Below, one piece after another: positions 1-9,900 of a stretch of 64,000 bases of DNA (position 1 is the stretch's first letter; each line of letters begins with the position of its first letter). The notes beneath the pieces were generated by a model that worked only from the letters and a program-made list of their open reading frames with translations, was not told the DNA's origin and made no database searches. The DNA comes from Methylomonas aurea (GTDB lineage Bacteria; Pseudomonadota; Gammaproteobacteria; Methylococcales; Methylomonadaceae): NCBI RefSeq assembly GCF_024505045.1, contig NZ_JANIBM010000020.1, positions 1 to 64,000 on the forward strand, read 5' to 3'. The translations under genes and the position numbers were made by a program.

Positions 1-126
1 CCCCAACTGCTTGGCGCAGGTTTTATAGTCGTCGTGGGTCAGTTTCTTGAAGATTTTGCTGTGCAAGGCCACGCTGCGGCGGCGCATTTCCAGGTAATCG
101 GCGGGGGTAAATACGATTTCATTCAT
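1..126 (-). CDS. hypothetical protein, 5' part only (gene runs off the window)
   Basis: An open frame reads leftward from an ATG at 126 to the window edge, giving 42 residues that begin MNEIVFTPADYLEM and are rich in Lys, Arg and His. No family is recognised. The composition is protein-like and no stop is met, but the fragment is short and no clear ribosome binding site precedes it. It follows the truncated integrase by 35 bp on the same strand, so it may be island cargo or the first chromosomal gene past an old insertion. Confidence 0.4.
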   Translation of the reverse strand, partial: MNEIVFTPADYLEMRRRSVALHSKIFKKLTHDDYKTCAKQLG

Positions 127-161
127 TACGTTCTGGAATGTCCAAGGTAAAAGGTAACTGG

Positions 162-449
162 TTAGGCCCGCGAGTGCCTTAATTTTTGCTCGATCCGCTC
201 TATTAACCCGGTCCTCTGTTTAAGGCTAAGTCGGCATGCTTCGCTCGTCTTGCCTGTTTTGAGATCGTGCAAAAGCGATTTGAAATGCGCAGCAAGCTTA
301 AGCGCTCTTCGCGCTGCTTCGTCGCTGTCTTGAGTTCTGAGGCTGTGGAAAATTTCGCGAGTTTTGATGATTTCGCGAAGGTCGGCGGGAACGCCGAGGC
401 GGAAATAAAAGACGTTTTTTCGTCTTACGAGGTATGGAATTTTTGCCAT
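162..449 (-). pseudogene. truncated tyrosine recombinase / phage integrase (N-terminal DUF6538-like part)
   Basis: This 95-residue frame starts with MAKIPYLVRRKNVFYFRLGV, the typical opening of the DUF6538-like N-terminal domain found in phage and genomic-island tyrosine integrases. Family members run to several hundred residues and carry a C-terminal catalytic R-H-R-Y domain. Here a TAA at 162 ends the frame after the N-terminal domain and the catalytic part is absent. An AGGGG ribosome binding site lies about 9 nt before the ATG. The start codon lies 94 bp from the 3' end of tRNA-Ser, the usual position of an island integrase. It is read as a decayed integrase; the family call is good and loss of function is near certain. 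Confidence 0.7.
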
Positions 450-543
450 AACAACAGCCCCTTTGTAGCACGGTCTTGTAGCAAAAGCCGTTTCTACTCA
501 GGGGTTATTGTCATTAATCTTTTAAAAACAAAGATTTATGTTT

Positions 544-631
544 TGGCGGAGAAAGAGGGATTCGAACCCTCGATACGTTTCCGTATACACACTTTCCAGG
601 CGTGCGCCTTCGACCGCTCGGCCATCTCTCC
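544..631 (-). tRNA. tRNA-Ser (anticodon GGA)
   Basis: On the minus strand a complete 88-nt serine tRNA can be folded. The acceptor stem GGAGAGA pairs with TTTCTCC, followed by G and an encoded CCA. The D-arm region is GGCCGAGCGG, the anticodon loop is CTGGAAA (anticodon GGA), there is a long variable arm of the class II type, and the T arm contains GGTTCGAATCC. Its 3' end faces the truncated integrase, so it is a plausible attachment site. Confidence 0.95.
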
Positions 632-912
632 AAAATCTTGATCAGCCGCATTGTTGCCGAAGGCAAATTTCGCATTGGCATATTGCTTGCTGATCCAATC
701 CCCATAGGATAATTCAAAAGGTGTCGAATTGCAATCGACGCTTTGATCGGCACTTCAAATGCGAAACCGGCGGTTTGCGGATAAATCAGGCTGGCCGTTA
801 CCCGGAGTGCGTCCGATTGCGGCTAGGCGAGAATTTGGCTAATCTTACTTTTGCGCTTCCGCCGCTTTTATGGGAAGCGGCAGTTTGCTCAGCCGAAACG
901 ACTTACCTCCGC
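632..912. other. intergenic region between tRNA-Ser and the receiver gene
   Basis: About 280 bp with no convincing gene. It should hold the tRNA promoter (leftward) and the promoter of the signalling operon (rightward), but neither has a clear -35/-10 pair. The receiver reading frame is open upstream to 721; that extension has no family similarity and is treated as untranslated. Confidence 0.5.
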
Positions 913-1329
913 ATGGACGATACCAATCCCAATAAACCCAGAATTCTGATCGTCGACGACGTTAATGAAAATCTGCATACGTTACTGAACATTCTGCGCG
1001 GAAAATATGCGATCCAGGCGGCGACCAGCGGCAGTAAAGCGTTGGAAATCGCCAGCCATGTGCCGCCGCCCGATTTGATTCTGCTCGATATTCTGATGCC
1101 GGAAATGGACGGCTACCAGGTGCTGCAAAAGCTGAGGAACCAAGCCGCTACCGCCGATATACCGGTGATTTTCGTGACGGCGGCCGGAGAAAATCAGGAC
1201 GCGGCCCGAGGTTACGCGCTTGGCGCTGCCGATTACGTCGCCAAACCGGTGGTGGCAGAAATCTTACTGGCACGCGTTGAGGCGCATTTGGAACTGGCGG
1301 CCTATCGCAAACGCTACGGCCGGCTATAA
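913..1329 (+). CDS. stand-alone response-regulator receiver (CheY-like)
   Basis: A 138-residue receiver domain with no output domain. The acidic pair D15-D16, phosphoacceptor D59 (in [11 protein letters not shown]), T89 and K111 (in AKPV) are all present, so it should accept phosphate. The ATG at 913 was chosen because the REC fold starts only ten residues later; the frame is open further upstream but without similarity. It lies 45 bp before the REC-PAS-GGDEF-EAL gene and heads a same-strand series ending in a hybrid kinase with an HPt domain. Inference: it is a phosphorelay partner or shuttle for that kinase. Confidence 0.85.
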   Translation: MDDTNPNKPRILIVDDVNENLHTLLNILRGKYAIQAATSGSKALEIASHVPPPDLILLDILMPEMDGYQVLQKLRNQAATADIPVIFVTAAGENQDAARGYALGAADYVAKPVVAEILLARVEAHLELAAYRKRYGRL

Positions 1330-1374
1330 TCAAACGCTTACACCCTCGAACAACCCTTTCCCGAATTCAGACCG

Positions 1375-3399
1375 ATGAGCAGAGACGACAGCGCAGTGCC
1401 GAGCGGCAGGCCGACCATTTTGGTCGTAGACGATTTGCCGGAAAACATCCACGGTCTTCTCGAGGCTTTGAAAGACGACTATAGCATTTTGGTGGCGACC
1501 GACGGTCCGAAAGCCGTGGAGCTTGCGCAAGGGCCGACACCGCCGGATCTGGTGTTGCTGGACGTGAAAATGCCCGGAATGGACGGTTACGAAGTGTGCC
1601 GGCGGCTGAAAAGCAGCCCGAAGACCTGCAATATTCCGATTCTGTTCGTGACTATCGTCGATGCCTCCGGCGAGAAAATTCGCGGTTTCTCGCTCGGCGC
1701 CGCCGATTTCATCACCAAACCCTTCGATATCGACGAAGTCCGTGCCAGAGTCAAAACCCATCTCGAGCTCGGCCGCTTGCGCCGGGTGTTGGAAGGCCGG
1801 GTGGAGCGGCTCAACGAATACAAACACGCGGCCGACGTATCCAATATTGTTTCCAGAACCGATCCGGAGGGTGTCATCACCTACGTCAACGACGCGTTTG
1901 TCGATACCTACGGCTATACGCGCGAGGAACTGATCGGCAAAACCCATCGTATGATCTGCGATCCGAGCACGCCGCCGGGCCTGATCCGGGAGATGTGGAG
2001 CACGATTCTGTCCGGAGCGATATGGCGCGGCACCTTCAGCAATCTTAGCAAAGCCGGCGAAGAGGTCTACGTCAACAACACCATCGTGCCGATTCTGAAC
2101 CCTGATGGCAGCATCCGCGAATTCATTTCCACCAGCGTAAACGTCACTTATCTGATCAAACAGGAAGAATTGATCCGCCAGCAAACCACCGACGCCTTGA
2201 CCGGCCTGCCGAATCGGGTCAAGTTGATGCAGGATTTGGGCAAGGCCTCCAACCAGGCGATGCTCGGCATGATCAATATCGATCAATTCAAGGCGATCAA
2301 CGATTTTTACGGGCTGTGCAACGGCGACAAAGTGCTGCTGGAAATCGGCGACCGCCTGCAAAAAATGGCGGCCGGGCGCGCTTCGGCCTACCGGATCGGC
2401 GGCGATCTGTTCGCGCTGTTTGCCGAGAACCAGGGCGAAACGGCCGACTTCGAAAATTTGATTGCCGGCATCGTCAACCAACTGGAATCGGTGGCCGTCG
2501 ATTGCGGCGACGACAAAATCAATATCCGCGTCACCGCCGGTATTTGTTTCGGCCGCGACAATACCTACACCCATGCCGCACTGGCCTTGGAGCGGGCGCG
2601 GATCGAGCGCCGCGATTATTTGGTCTATACCGACCAGATGGAGATCAAATCGCATTACAAGGACAATATCCGCTGGAGCCAGAAAATCCGCAACGCCTTG
2701 AACGATGGCCGCATCGTGCCGTTTTTTCAACCCATCGTCGACAACCGTAGCGGCAAGGTCTGCAAACACGAGGCTTTGATGCGGATGATAGACGAGGACG
2801 GCGAAGTCATTGCCCCGACCTTTTTGCAGGCGGCCAAACTGTCCCGCCAATACGCGGCCTTGACCAAAGCCATCGTCGAGCAGGCGGTGGCGGTTTTGGC
2901 AGAGTGCAGCGGCGAGGTCGCCATCAATCTGACTGTGGAAGACATTCTGGACAGCAACACGGCCGCCTTTATCGACCAAAAACTGGCGCAACCCGGTATC
3001 GGCAGCCGCGTCGTATTGGAAATAACCGAAACCGAGGGCATCGAAAATTACGAGGAAGTCCGCCTGTTCGTCGACCGGATGAAAACCTACGGCTGTAAAT
3101 TTGCGATCGACGATTTCGGCAGCGGTTATTCCAATTTCGTGCACTTGCTGCGCTTGAAAATCGATTATCTGAAAATCGACGGCTCGATCATCATGAACAT
3201 CATCGACGATCCGGATTCGGAAGCGATTGCCCAAGTCATCGTCGACGCCGCGCGCCGTCTGGGGATGCGCACGGTGGCGGAATACGTCGGCAGCGCCGAT
3301 ATTCAAATCAAGGCCAAGGAATTGGGCATCGATTTCTCGCAAGGGTACTATATCGGCAAGCCCTTGCCCAAGCCTCTATCCGGCGGATATGCGAATTAA
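1375..3399 (+). CDS. response regulator with REC-PAS-GGDEF-EAL domains (probable c-di-GMP phosphodiesterase)
   Basis: 674 residues. The N-terminal receiver (about 14-130) has D19-D20 and phosphoacceptor D63. A PAS domain (about 155-265) follows, then a GGDEF domain (about 275-425) and an EAL domain (about 440-665). The cyclase active site reads GGDLF at 342-346, so the key Glu is replaced and synthesis of c-di-GMP is unlikely; the domain may bind GTP or have a structural role. The EAL domain keeps E466-A-L468, the Asn motif, ITETE, DDFGSG, KIDG and QGY, so phosphodiesterase activity is expected. Its receiver resembles the preceding stand-alone REC. It lies upstream of a YfiR-like gene and a hybrid kinase, which fits phospho-control of c-di-GMP breakdown. 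Confidence 0.88.
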   Translation: MSRDDSAVPSGRPTILVVDDLPENIHGLLEALKDDYSILVATDGPKAVELAQGPTPPDLVLLDVKMPGMDGYEVCRRLKSSPKTCNIPILFVTIVDASGEKIRGFSLGAADFITKPFDIDEVRARVKTHLELGRLRRVLEGRVERLNEYKHAADVSNIVSRTDPEGVITYVNDAFVDTYGYTREELIGKTHRMICDPSTPPGLIREMWSTILSGAIWRGTFSNLSKAGEEVYVNNTIVPILNPDGSIREFISTSVNVTYLIKQEELIRQQTTDALTGLPNRVKLMQDLGKASNQAMLGMINIDQFKAINDFYGLCNGDKVLLEIGDRLQKMAAGRASAYRIGGDLFALFAENQGETADFENLIAGIVNQLESVAVDCGDDKINIRVTAGICFGRDNTYTHAALALERARIERRDYLVYTDQMEIKSHYKDNIRWSQKIRNALNDGRIVPFFQPIVDNRSGKVCKHEALMRMIDEDGEVIAPTFLQAAKLSRQYAALTKAIVEQAVAVLAECSGEVAINLTVEDILDSNTAAFIDQKLAQPGIGSRVVLEITETEGIENYEEVRLFVDRMKTYGCKFAIDDFGSGYSNFVHLLRLKIDYLKIDGSIIMNIIDDPDSEAIAQVIVDAARRLGMRTVAEYVGSADIQIKAKELGIDFSQGYYIGKPLPKPLSGGYAN

Positions 3400-3455
3400 G
3401 GCGGCGACGGCCGGCGGGCGATTTTGGGCCGGCGCTAGTTAATCCGGACCGCGCG

Positions 3456-6389
3456 ATGTCTCGGTTACTGCACCGGTTAGCCCTTGCCACCCTTTGCGGC
3501 GGAGTGCTTTGCCCATCGGTTCGCGCCGACATCAGCACGGCGATGATACGCGGCCAAGTCCAGCTCGGCGACGGTGGCGACCAGGCCGGAACGCAGATCA
3601 TTGTGACCAACCTGCAACGCGGCTTCTCGACCCGTACCTTCCCCCGCGCCGACGGCTCTTACGTACTGATGGCGTTAAAGCCCGGACGCTACCGGCTTTC
3701 GGTGCTGGCTGCGGACGGCCGGCGGGCGGAACAGGAGCTGACGCTGCAGGTCGGCCAGACCGCCTTGCTCGACATTACGCTCGATCCGAAACCCGATACC
3801 GCCAGCGCGGCCGCCGAACCGGCCGAACAAAATTCGTCGGAACTGGCGACCTACTTGACGCCGGAGCAAATGCAACGCTTGCCGCAAGTCAACCGCAATT
3901 TCCTGAATTACGCCGACCTGGCGCCCGGAGTGAATGTCGTCAACGGCGAGGAGGGCACTACCCGCCTACAGAGCGGGGGCCAAAGGCCGGACAGCGTCAA
4001 TCTGTTCATCGACGGCGTCAGCCAGAAAAACTATGTGGTTCGTGGCGGCGTGGCTGGTCAGGATTCCAGCAAAGGCAACGTGTTCCCGGAATCGGCCGTG
4101 GCCGAATACAAGGTGATCAGCCAAAACTACAAAGCCGAATTCGATCAAGTTGCTGCCGCAGCGGTTTCGGTCCAAACCAAATCAGGCGGCAACCGGTTCC
4201 AGGGCGAAGCCTTTTACGACCACACCAACCAGGATTTGCGCTCGGCTACGCCCAGTGAACAACTCGCCGGCAAGCGCGATTCCGAGCAGGCCCAGTACGG
4301 CGTAACCTTGAGCGGTCCCATCGTCAAAGACGTCGCCCATTTCTTCATGGCCTACGAACGCAAGGTCAACGACGACTTCGCCAACGTCGCCGCCGGTGAC
4401 GGCGGGCCGCTACCGGCGGCTTACCAGCCTTTACTCGGCGCATTCAACCGGCCGTTCGAGCAGGACTTGTTTTTCGGCAAATTGGATTGGGCGCTCGGTG
4501 CCAGGCATCTGCTGGAGGCCTCGTTCAAGTTCCGCGACGAAACCGAAAGTTTGGGAATCGGCGGCATCAATGCCCGCACCTATGCGCTGGAGAAAGGCAA
4601 CAGCGAGCATCGGCTGGACTTCAAATACCAATATAGCGCCGAACATTGGGTCAACGAGGCCCGCTTCACTCACGAGGACGCCAACTGGCAGCAAACGCCT
4701 GCCGAAAACTCGCCCGGCATCTTGTTGCAGCGCCTGGACGGCAGTCTGAGCGGCAACACGCTGGCCAGCCGCTCGGTGTTGAACGCGGGCGGCAGTACCA
4801 ATTACCAAAAGAAAGGCCAGAACGGACCGGGCCTGCAAAACGATTTAACCTTCAGCGATTTGCATTGGTACGGCGAGCATATCGCCAAAGTCGGCGCCAA
4901 ACTGAAGCGGATCGAACTCAGTGCGCTGGAGCGCGACCCTTACCATCCGCAGTTCAGTTTCAACTTGAACAACCCGGCCGGCAACCCATACCGGGTGCGC
5001 TGGGCTTCGGCGCTGGCCGGTGCCGGCGACGGCAGTACCGCCAGCGATGTGACCCAATTGGGCGTTTATTTGCAGGACGATTGGCAGGTCGACAAACATC
5101 TGAGTTTGAATCTGGGTTTGCGCTGGGATTACGAATACAACCCCGGTTACTTGAATTTCGTCACGCCGGCTGACGTGGCGGGCGCTTTGCGCGGCTGGAG
5201 CAATCTGCATAACGGCAACGCCGGTTACGATATCGAAAACTTCATCAGCAACGGCGACAACCGCAGCGCCGACAGCAACAACATCGCGCCGCGCTTGGGC
5301 TTTGCCTACGATCTATTGGCCGACCAGCGTCATGTCCTATTCGGCGGTTTTGCCCGGGCCTACGATCGCAATATCTACGACGTGTTGCAACTGGAACGGA
5401 CCAAGGGCACTTACCCGAGCTACAGCGTCAATTTTCAGGGCGATCCCAACTACGATTGCGCCGCGGCAGCCGATTGCATCGCCTGGGCGCCGGAATACCT
5501 GAATTACTCGCCGGCGCAGTTGACGGCGTTGACCGGCGCCGTTCCGGGGACCAGCCGAGAAATCAACCTGATCCGCAACAACTTGAAAACGCCGTTCTCC
5601 GACCAGTTCAGCCTGGGCATGCGCAACCGGATCGGCGACTGGTTCACCGAAATCGCCTTTTCGCACGTGGTCAGCTACAACGGCGTGGTCGGGCTATTGG
5701 GCGGCCGCAATGCCGACGGCAGCTTCTATGCGCCGGGTTCGGCGTTCGGCGGTACCTTCCAGGCCTTGCCGGGCTACGGCCAACTGATTCTGTTCGATAA
5801 CGGTGTGCAGACCAAAACCAATTCGATCTTCCTGAAAGCCGAAAAGCCTTACCACCCGGACAGCGGTTGGGGCATGACCTTTGCCTATACCTTTACCGAT
5901 TCGGAAGAAAACAAACCGCAATCGTTTGCCGACAACAGCAGCTACCTGTTCGAATACCCCAATACCCATAGCGTCGGCTGGCTGGACACCGCTGGCGTGC
6001 GCAAACATAAAATCGTCGCCAGCGGCAGCGTCGATTTGCCGTGGGACCTGATTTTCTCCGCCAAACTGACCTTGGCCACGCCGGAAACTCGCTCCGGCGT
6101 CAACTGCAACGGCGGCTGCCGCTTCGATACCTTTACGCCGCGCGGCCAAGACTTTATTTTTCCCGGCAATTGGTGGGGTTACCGCCAGGTCGACGTCGCC
6201 TTGATCAAAAGTTTCGATACTCCGCACGACACGCGTATGAAACTGCGCCTGGATGTGCTGAATCTGTTCGATTTCAAAAACTACGCGGGGTTTAACTCGG
6301 ATTTCGCCTCGCCGAATTTCGGCTCGCCGCTGGGCACATTGGCCGGGCCGGGATTCACGCTTAAGCTGACCGCGCGGTTGGAGTTTTGA
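3456..6389 (+). CDS. Oar-like TonB-dependent outer-membrane receptor with N-terminal carboxypeptidase-regulatory-like domain
   Basis: 977 residues. It has a signal peptide (LALATLCGGVLCPSVRA), then a Cna-B/CarboxypepD_reg-like beta domain (about 27-115) with the YVLMALKPGRYRL signature, then a plug (about 130-265, containing DSVNLFIDG) and a long beta-barrel ending in a C-terminal Phe, the usual Bam signal. This architecture matches the Oar family of TonB-dependent transporters. No iron- or B12-specific motif is visible, so the substrate is unknown. The stop overlaps the ATG of the YfiR-like gene by one base (TGATG), implying translational coupling. A receptor between c-di-GMP and phosphorelay genes suggests the operon senses or takes up an external ligand. 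Confidence 0.85.
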   Translation: MSRLLHRLALATLCGGVLCPSVRADISTAMIRGQVQLGDGGDQAGTQIIVTNLQRGFSTRTFPRADGSYVLMALKPGRYRLSVLAADGRRAEQELTLQVGQTALLDITLDPKPDTASAAAEPAEQNSSELATYLTPEQMQRLPQVNRNFLNYADLAPGVNVVNGEEGTTRLQSGGQRPDSVNLFIDGVSQKNYVVRGGVAGQDSSKGNVFPESAVAEYKVISQNYKAEFDQVAAAAVSVQTKSGGNRFQGEAFYDHTNQDLRSATPSEQLAGKRDSEQAQYGVTLSGPIVKDVAHFFMAYERKVNDDFANVAAGDGGPLPAAYQPLLGAFNRPFEQDLFFGKLDWALGARHLLEASFKFRDETESLGIGGINARTYALEKGNSEHRLDFKYQYSAEHWVNEARFTHEDANWQQTPAENSPGILLQRLDGSLSGNTLASRSVLNAGGSTNYQKKGQNGPGLQNDLTFSDLHWYGEHIAKVGAKLKRIELSALERDPYHPQFSFNLNNPAGNPYRVRWASALAGAGDGSTASDVTQLGVYLQDDWQVDKHLSLNLGLRWDYEYNPGYLNFVTPADVAGALRGWSNLHNGNAGYDIENFISNGDNRSADSNNIAPRLGFAYDLLADQRHVLFGGFARAYDRNIYDVLQLERTKGTYPSYSVNFQGDPNYDCAAAADCIAWAPEYLNYSPAQLTALTGAVPGTSREINLIRNNLKTPFSDQFSLGMRNRIGDWFTEIAFSHVVSYNGVVGLLGGRNADGSFYAPGSAFGGTFQALPGYGQLILFDNGVQTKTNSIFLKAEKPYHPDSGWGMTFAYTFTDSEENKPQSFADNSSYLFEYPNTHSVGWLDTAGVRKHKIVASGSVDLPWDLIFSAKLTLATPETRSGVNCNGGCRFDTFTPRGQDFIFPGNWWGYRQVDVALIKSFDTPHDTRMKLRLDVLNLFDFKNYAGFNSDFASPNFGSPLGTLAGPGFTLKLTARLEF

Positions 6390-6925
6390 TGGCCGATTTC
6401 GCACCGACACCGCGGCGACGTTGCCCAGCGCCGATCCGGCTGCTGGGATTGGTGTTCGGCTTGCTGCTGCAGACCGGCCATGCCGACGATGCGGAGGAGG
6501 CCAAAACCAAAGCGAACTACCTGTACAACTTTACCAAGTTCGTCGAATGGCCGGCGCCGGCGGCCGATACGCTGCACATTTGCGTGGTCGGTTCCGAAGC
6601 GGTCGTCAACATCTTGAGCGACCTGGCCAGCCGCGACACCAAGGGCCGCCTGCTGCAGATCTGGTCGGGAGTCGATGACCCGCACGTTTGCCAGATCTTG
6701 TATGTCGAGCGCACGGTCGCGGAATTGCCGGCGCTGATGCGCGAGGTCAGCGGTACTCCGGTGTTGACGGTCAGCGATGCCGACGCTTTTGCCGAGCAGG
6801 GCGGGGCCGTCGGATTTTATAGCGAGAATGGACAGATCAAGCTCAGCGTCAATCCGGAAGCAGTACGCAAAGCTCAACTGAAAATCAACGCCCTGCTGAT
6901 GGAAATAGCCCGTATCGTCCGGTGA
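6389..6925 (+). CDS. YfiR/HmsC-family (DUF4154) periplasmic protein
   Basis: 178 residues with an N-terminal hydrophobic export segment (LLGLVFGLLLQTGHA). The mature part carries the DUF4154 signature NYLYNFTKFVEWP, a C-V-V-G strand and a C-terminal block (GAVGFYSENGQIKLSVN) typical of YfiR. In Pseudomonas aeruginosa YfiR is a periplasmic repressor of the diguanylate cyclase YfiN. Here the partner is probably the next gene, a membrane hybrid kinase with a periplasmic loop, 19 bp downstream. Two Cys residues (in HICVVG and HVCQIL) could give redox sensitivity as in YfiR. The ATG at 6389 overlaps the preceding stop. Confidence 0.85.
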   Translation: MADFAPTPRRRCPAPIRLLGLVFGLLLQTGHADDAEEAKTKANYLYNFTKFVEWPAPAADTLHICVVGSEAVVNILSDLASRDTKGRLLQIWSGVDDPHVCQILYVERTVAELPALMREVSGTPVLTVSDADAFAEQGGAVGFYSENGQIKLSVNPEAVRKAQLKINALLMEIARIVR

Positions 6926-6944
6926 TGAACGCGAGACCCCAGCC

Positions 6945-9900
6945 ATGATCGATATCAAAAGCGATATGAACATCAAAACCAAACTGGTGCTGATCATGCT
7001 GGCGACCAGCTGCGTCGCCTTGGTGCTGGCCGGCGCCGGTTTTATCGCCTACGAGCACGTCCGCGTCAAATCCGACATGGACCGCGATTTACGCTCGTTG
7101 GCGCGTATCGTCGCCAACCGCAGCACCGTTGCTCTGTCATTCAACGACAGCGGCGTCGCTGCCGCCACACTGGCCGCGCTCAGCGTGAAAAGCAGCATAG
7201 TCTCGGCTTGCATTTACGACCGGACAGACCATTTATTTGCCGAATACCGCCGCGACGAGACTTGCCCGCCGCTATATCCGGGCTTGTTCGGCGAAGGCGG
7301 CGTCCTGGTTTACGAGCGATACAGCAACGTCGGCGAGGACATTGTGTTGGACGGCCAGATTTTGGGCAAAGTCTGGATCAAAGCCAGCCTGAACGAACTG
7401 GTCGGCTTGTGGCGCGAGTTTCTGCTGGCGGCGGCAGCGATCATCGCCTTGTCGGCGACGATTGCGCTGTTATTGGCTTCCCGCTTGCAGCGCGTGGTGT
7501 CGGTGCCGCTGATGCAGCTGAAAAAAACCGTCGAGACCATCAATAGCCAGAAAAACTACACACTGCGCGCCGCGGTGGACAGCGACGACGAATTCGGCGC
7601 GTTGAACCGGGCCTTCAACACGATGATCGCCACAATCGAAGCCCGCGACCGGGAGCTGTTGGCCGCCAATCGGCAACTGGCCGAAAACGAAAAACAACTG
7701 GCCGGCATCAACGAAGCGCTGGAAGAAAGGGTGGCGGCGCGTACCGCCGAATTGGCCGACAGCAACGCCAAACTGGCGCACAACAGCGTCATCTTGGCGA
7801 CGGTACTGGACAGCATGTCGCAGGGCTTGATCGCATTCGACGGTAATCTGAAACTGTTGGTATGGAATAAGCAGCTCAGCGAAGTGCGCGGTTATCCGGA
7901 TACCATGTTGCAGGTCGGCCGCGACCACGCCGAATTCGTCCGCTTCGATCTGGACCACGAAACCCTGCGCTTCAAAAACCCGGACGGCGCCCTTAACGAA
8001 TTGTTCGCACAGATTGCCCGGTTTCAGCCGCACCGTTTCACCCGCACCCGGCTCGACGGCCGCGTCATCGAAATCGCCGGCGGTCCGATTGCCGACGGCG
8101 GCTTCGTCAGTACCTACGAAGACGTCACGCTAAGGATCCAGGCCGAGGCCGCATTGAAAGAAGCCCGCGACGCCGCCGAATCCGCCACCCAGACCAAGAG
8201 CCAATTCCTGGCCAATATGTCGCACGAGATCCGCACGCCGATGAACGGCGTGCTGGGCATGCTGCATCTGGCGCTGCAAACCGATTTGAACGCGTCGCAA
8301 CGCAATTACCTGGCCAAGGCGCACAGCTCGGCGCGAGCTCTGCTCGGGATTTTGAACGACATCCTGGATTTCTCGAAAATAGAAGCCGGCAAACTGGTGC
8401 TGGAATGCATCGAGTTTCAGTTCGACAGCGTGGTCGAACAACTGGCCGACACGATCGGCTACCAGGCCGGCCAGAAGGGTATCGAGTTCTTGATCCGACA
8501 CGATCCGCAAATTCCGCCGATTCTGGTCGGCGACCCGTTGCGCTTCGGCCAGATATTGACCAACTTGTGCGGCAACGCCTTGAAATTCACCGAAGCCGGC
8601 GAACTGGAACTGGCGTTTTATTGCACGGCCAAGACCGAGCAGAGTATCGACTTGCGGGTTTCGGTACGCGACACCGGCATCGGCATGACAGCCGCCGACA
8701 AAGACAAATTGTTCAAGGAATTCACCCAGGCCGACCAGGGCACCAGCCGCCGCTTCGGCGGTACCGGGCTGGGCTTGGCCATTTGTAAAACCCTGGTGGA
8801 AATGATGCACGGCCGGATCTGGATCGAGCATTCGGAGCCGGGCAAAGGCACCACATTCTGTTTTACCGTGCAATTGGGCGTAGCCGGCGAAACCCTGGCC
8901 CGGCAACGGGCGATGCAGCGCAGCATCGGCGCGCTGCTGGCCGACGTCCGCGTATTGGTGGTGGACGACAACGCCGCCTCGCGGGAAATCATTGCCGACA
9001 TGTTGCGGCCGTTTCATTTACGCATCGATTGCGCCGCCAGTGCCGCCGCCGCATTGAATCGGATCGGCCAAGCCGGCGCCGAAGCCTACGATGTGGTGCT
9101 GATGGATTGGAAAATGCCCGGCATGAACGGCGACGAAGCGGTGCACCGGATTCGGGCCGACTCCGGACTGGCGCGGCAACCGAAAGTGATCATGGTCACC
9201 GCTTACGGCAGCGAAGACGTCATGCACGCGGCGGGCCGAGCCGGAATCGACGGTTTTTTGGTCAAACCGGTATCGCCGTCCTCCTTGCTGGATGCGATCC
9301 TGTCGGCCTTGGGCCGCGGCCGGGTGCAGGCCATGGCCGACAAATTCAAACAGATCGGCCTCGGGACCGCCGGCAACATCGAGCATTTGCAGGGTATCCG
9401 CCTGTTGTTGGTGGAGGACAACGAAATCAACCGCGAATTTGCGTTGGAGTTGTTGCGCAGCCATGGGATGGAAGTCGACGAAGCGGTCAATGGCGAAGAA
9501 GCGGTCAACATGGTGCAGCAACAAACTTACGATGCGGTGTTGATGGACATCCAAATGCCGGTCCTGGATGGCTTGCAAGCCAGCCGCAGGATCCGGGAAC
9601 TGGCGGCAGTGACCGGCGACGGCCGTTACGCCAGGGTGCCGATTATTGCAATGACCGCGCATGCAATGGCGCGCGACGTCGAAAAAAGCCTGGAGGCCGG
9701 AATGAACGACCACATCACCAAACCCATCGATCCGGAGCGGCTCTTGTCGGCACTGGCGACTTGGGTGCCGTTGCCGCAACGCGAAGCCGGCGCCAATCCG
9801 AACGGCCAGCCCGATTTACCGGCCGATTTGGCGGGACTGACCGCCGTCGACGCCGCGCAAGGCATTCGCCGCATCGGCGGCAACGCCGACGCCTACCGCA

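Noticed and set aside
517-537. AATCTTT/AAAGATT inverted repeat downstream of tRNA-Ser
   Set aside because: AT-only stem without a clear following U-tract on the tRNA strand; too weak to call a terminator.
1330-3342. 670-aa minus-strand frame opposite the REC-PAS-GGDEF-EAL gene
   Set aside because: High-G+C antisense shadow; the plus-strand frame has four recognisable domains.
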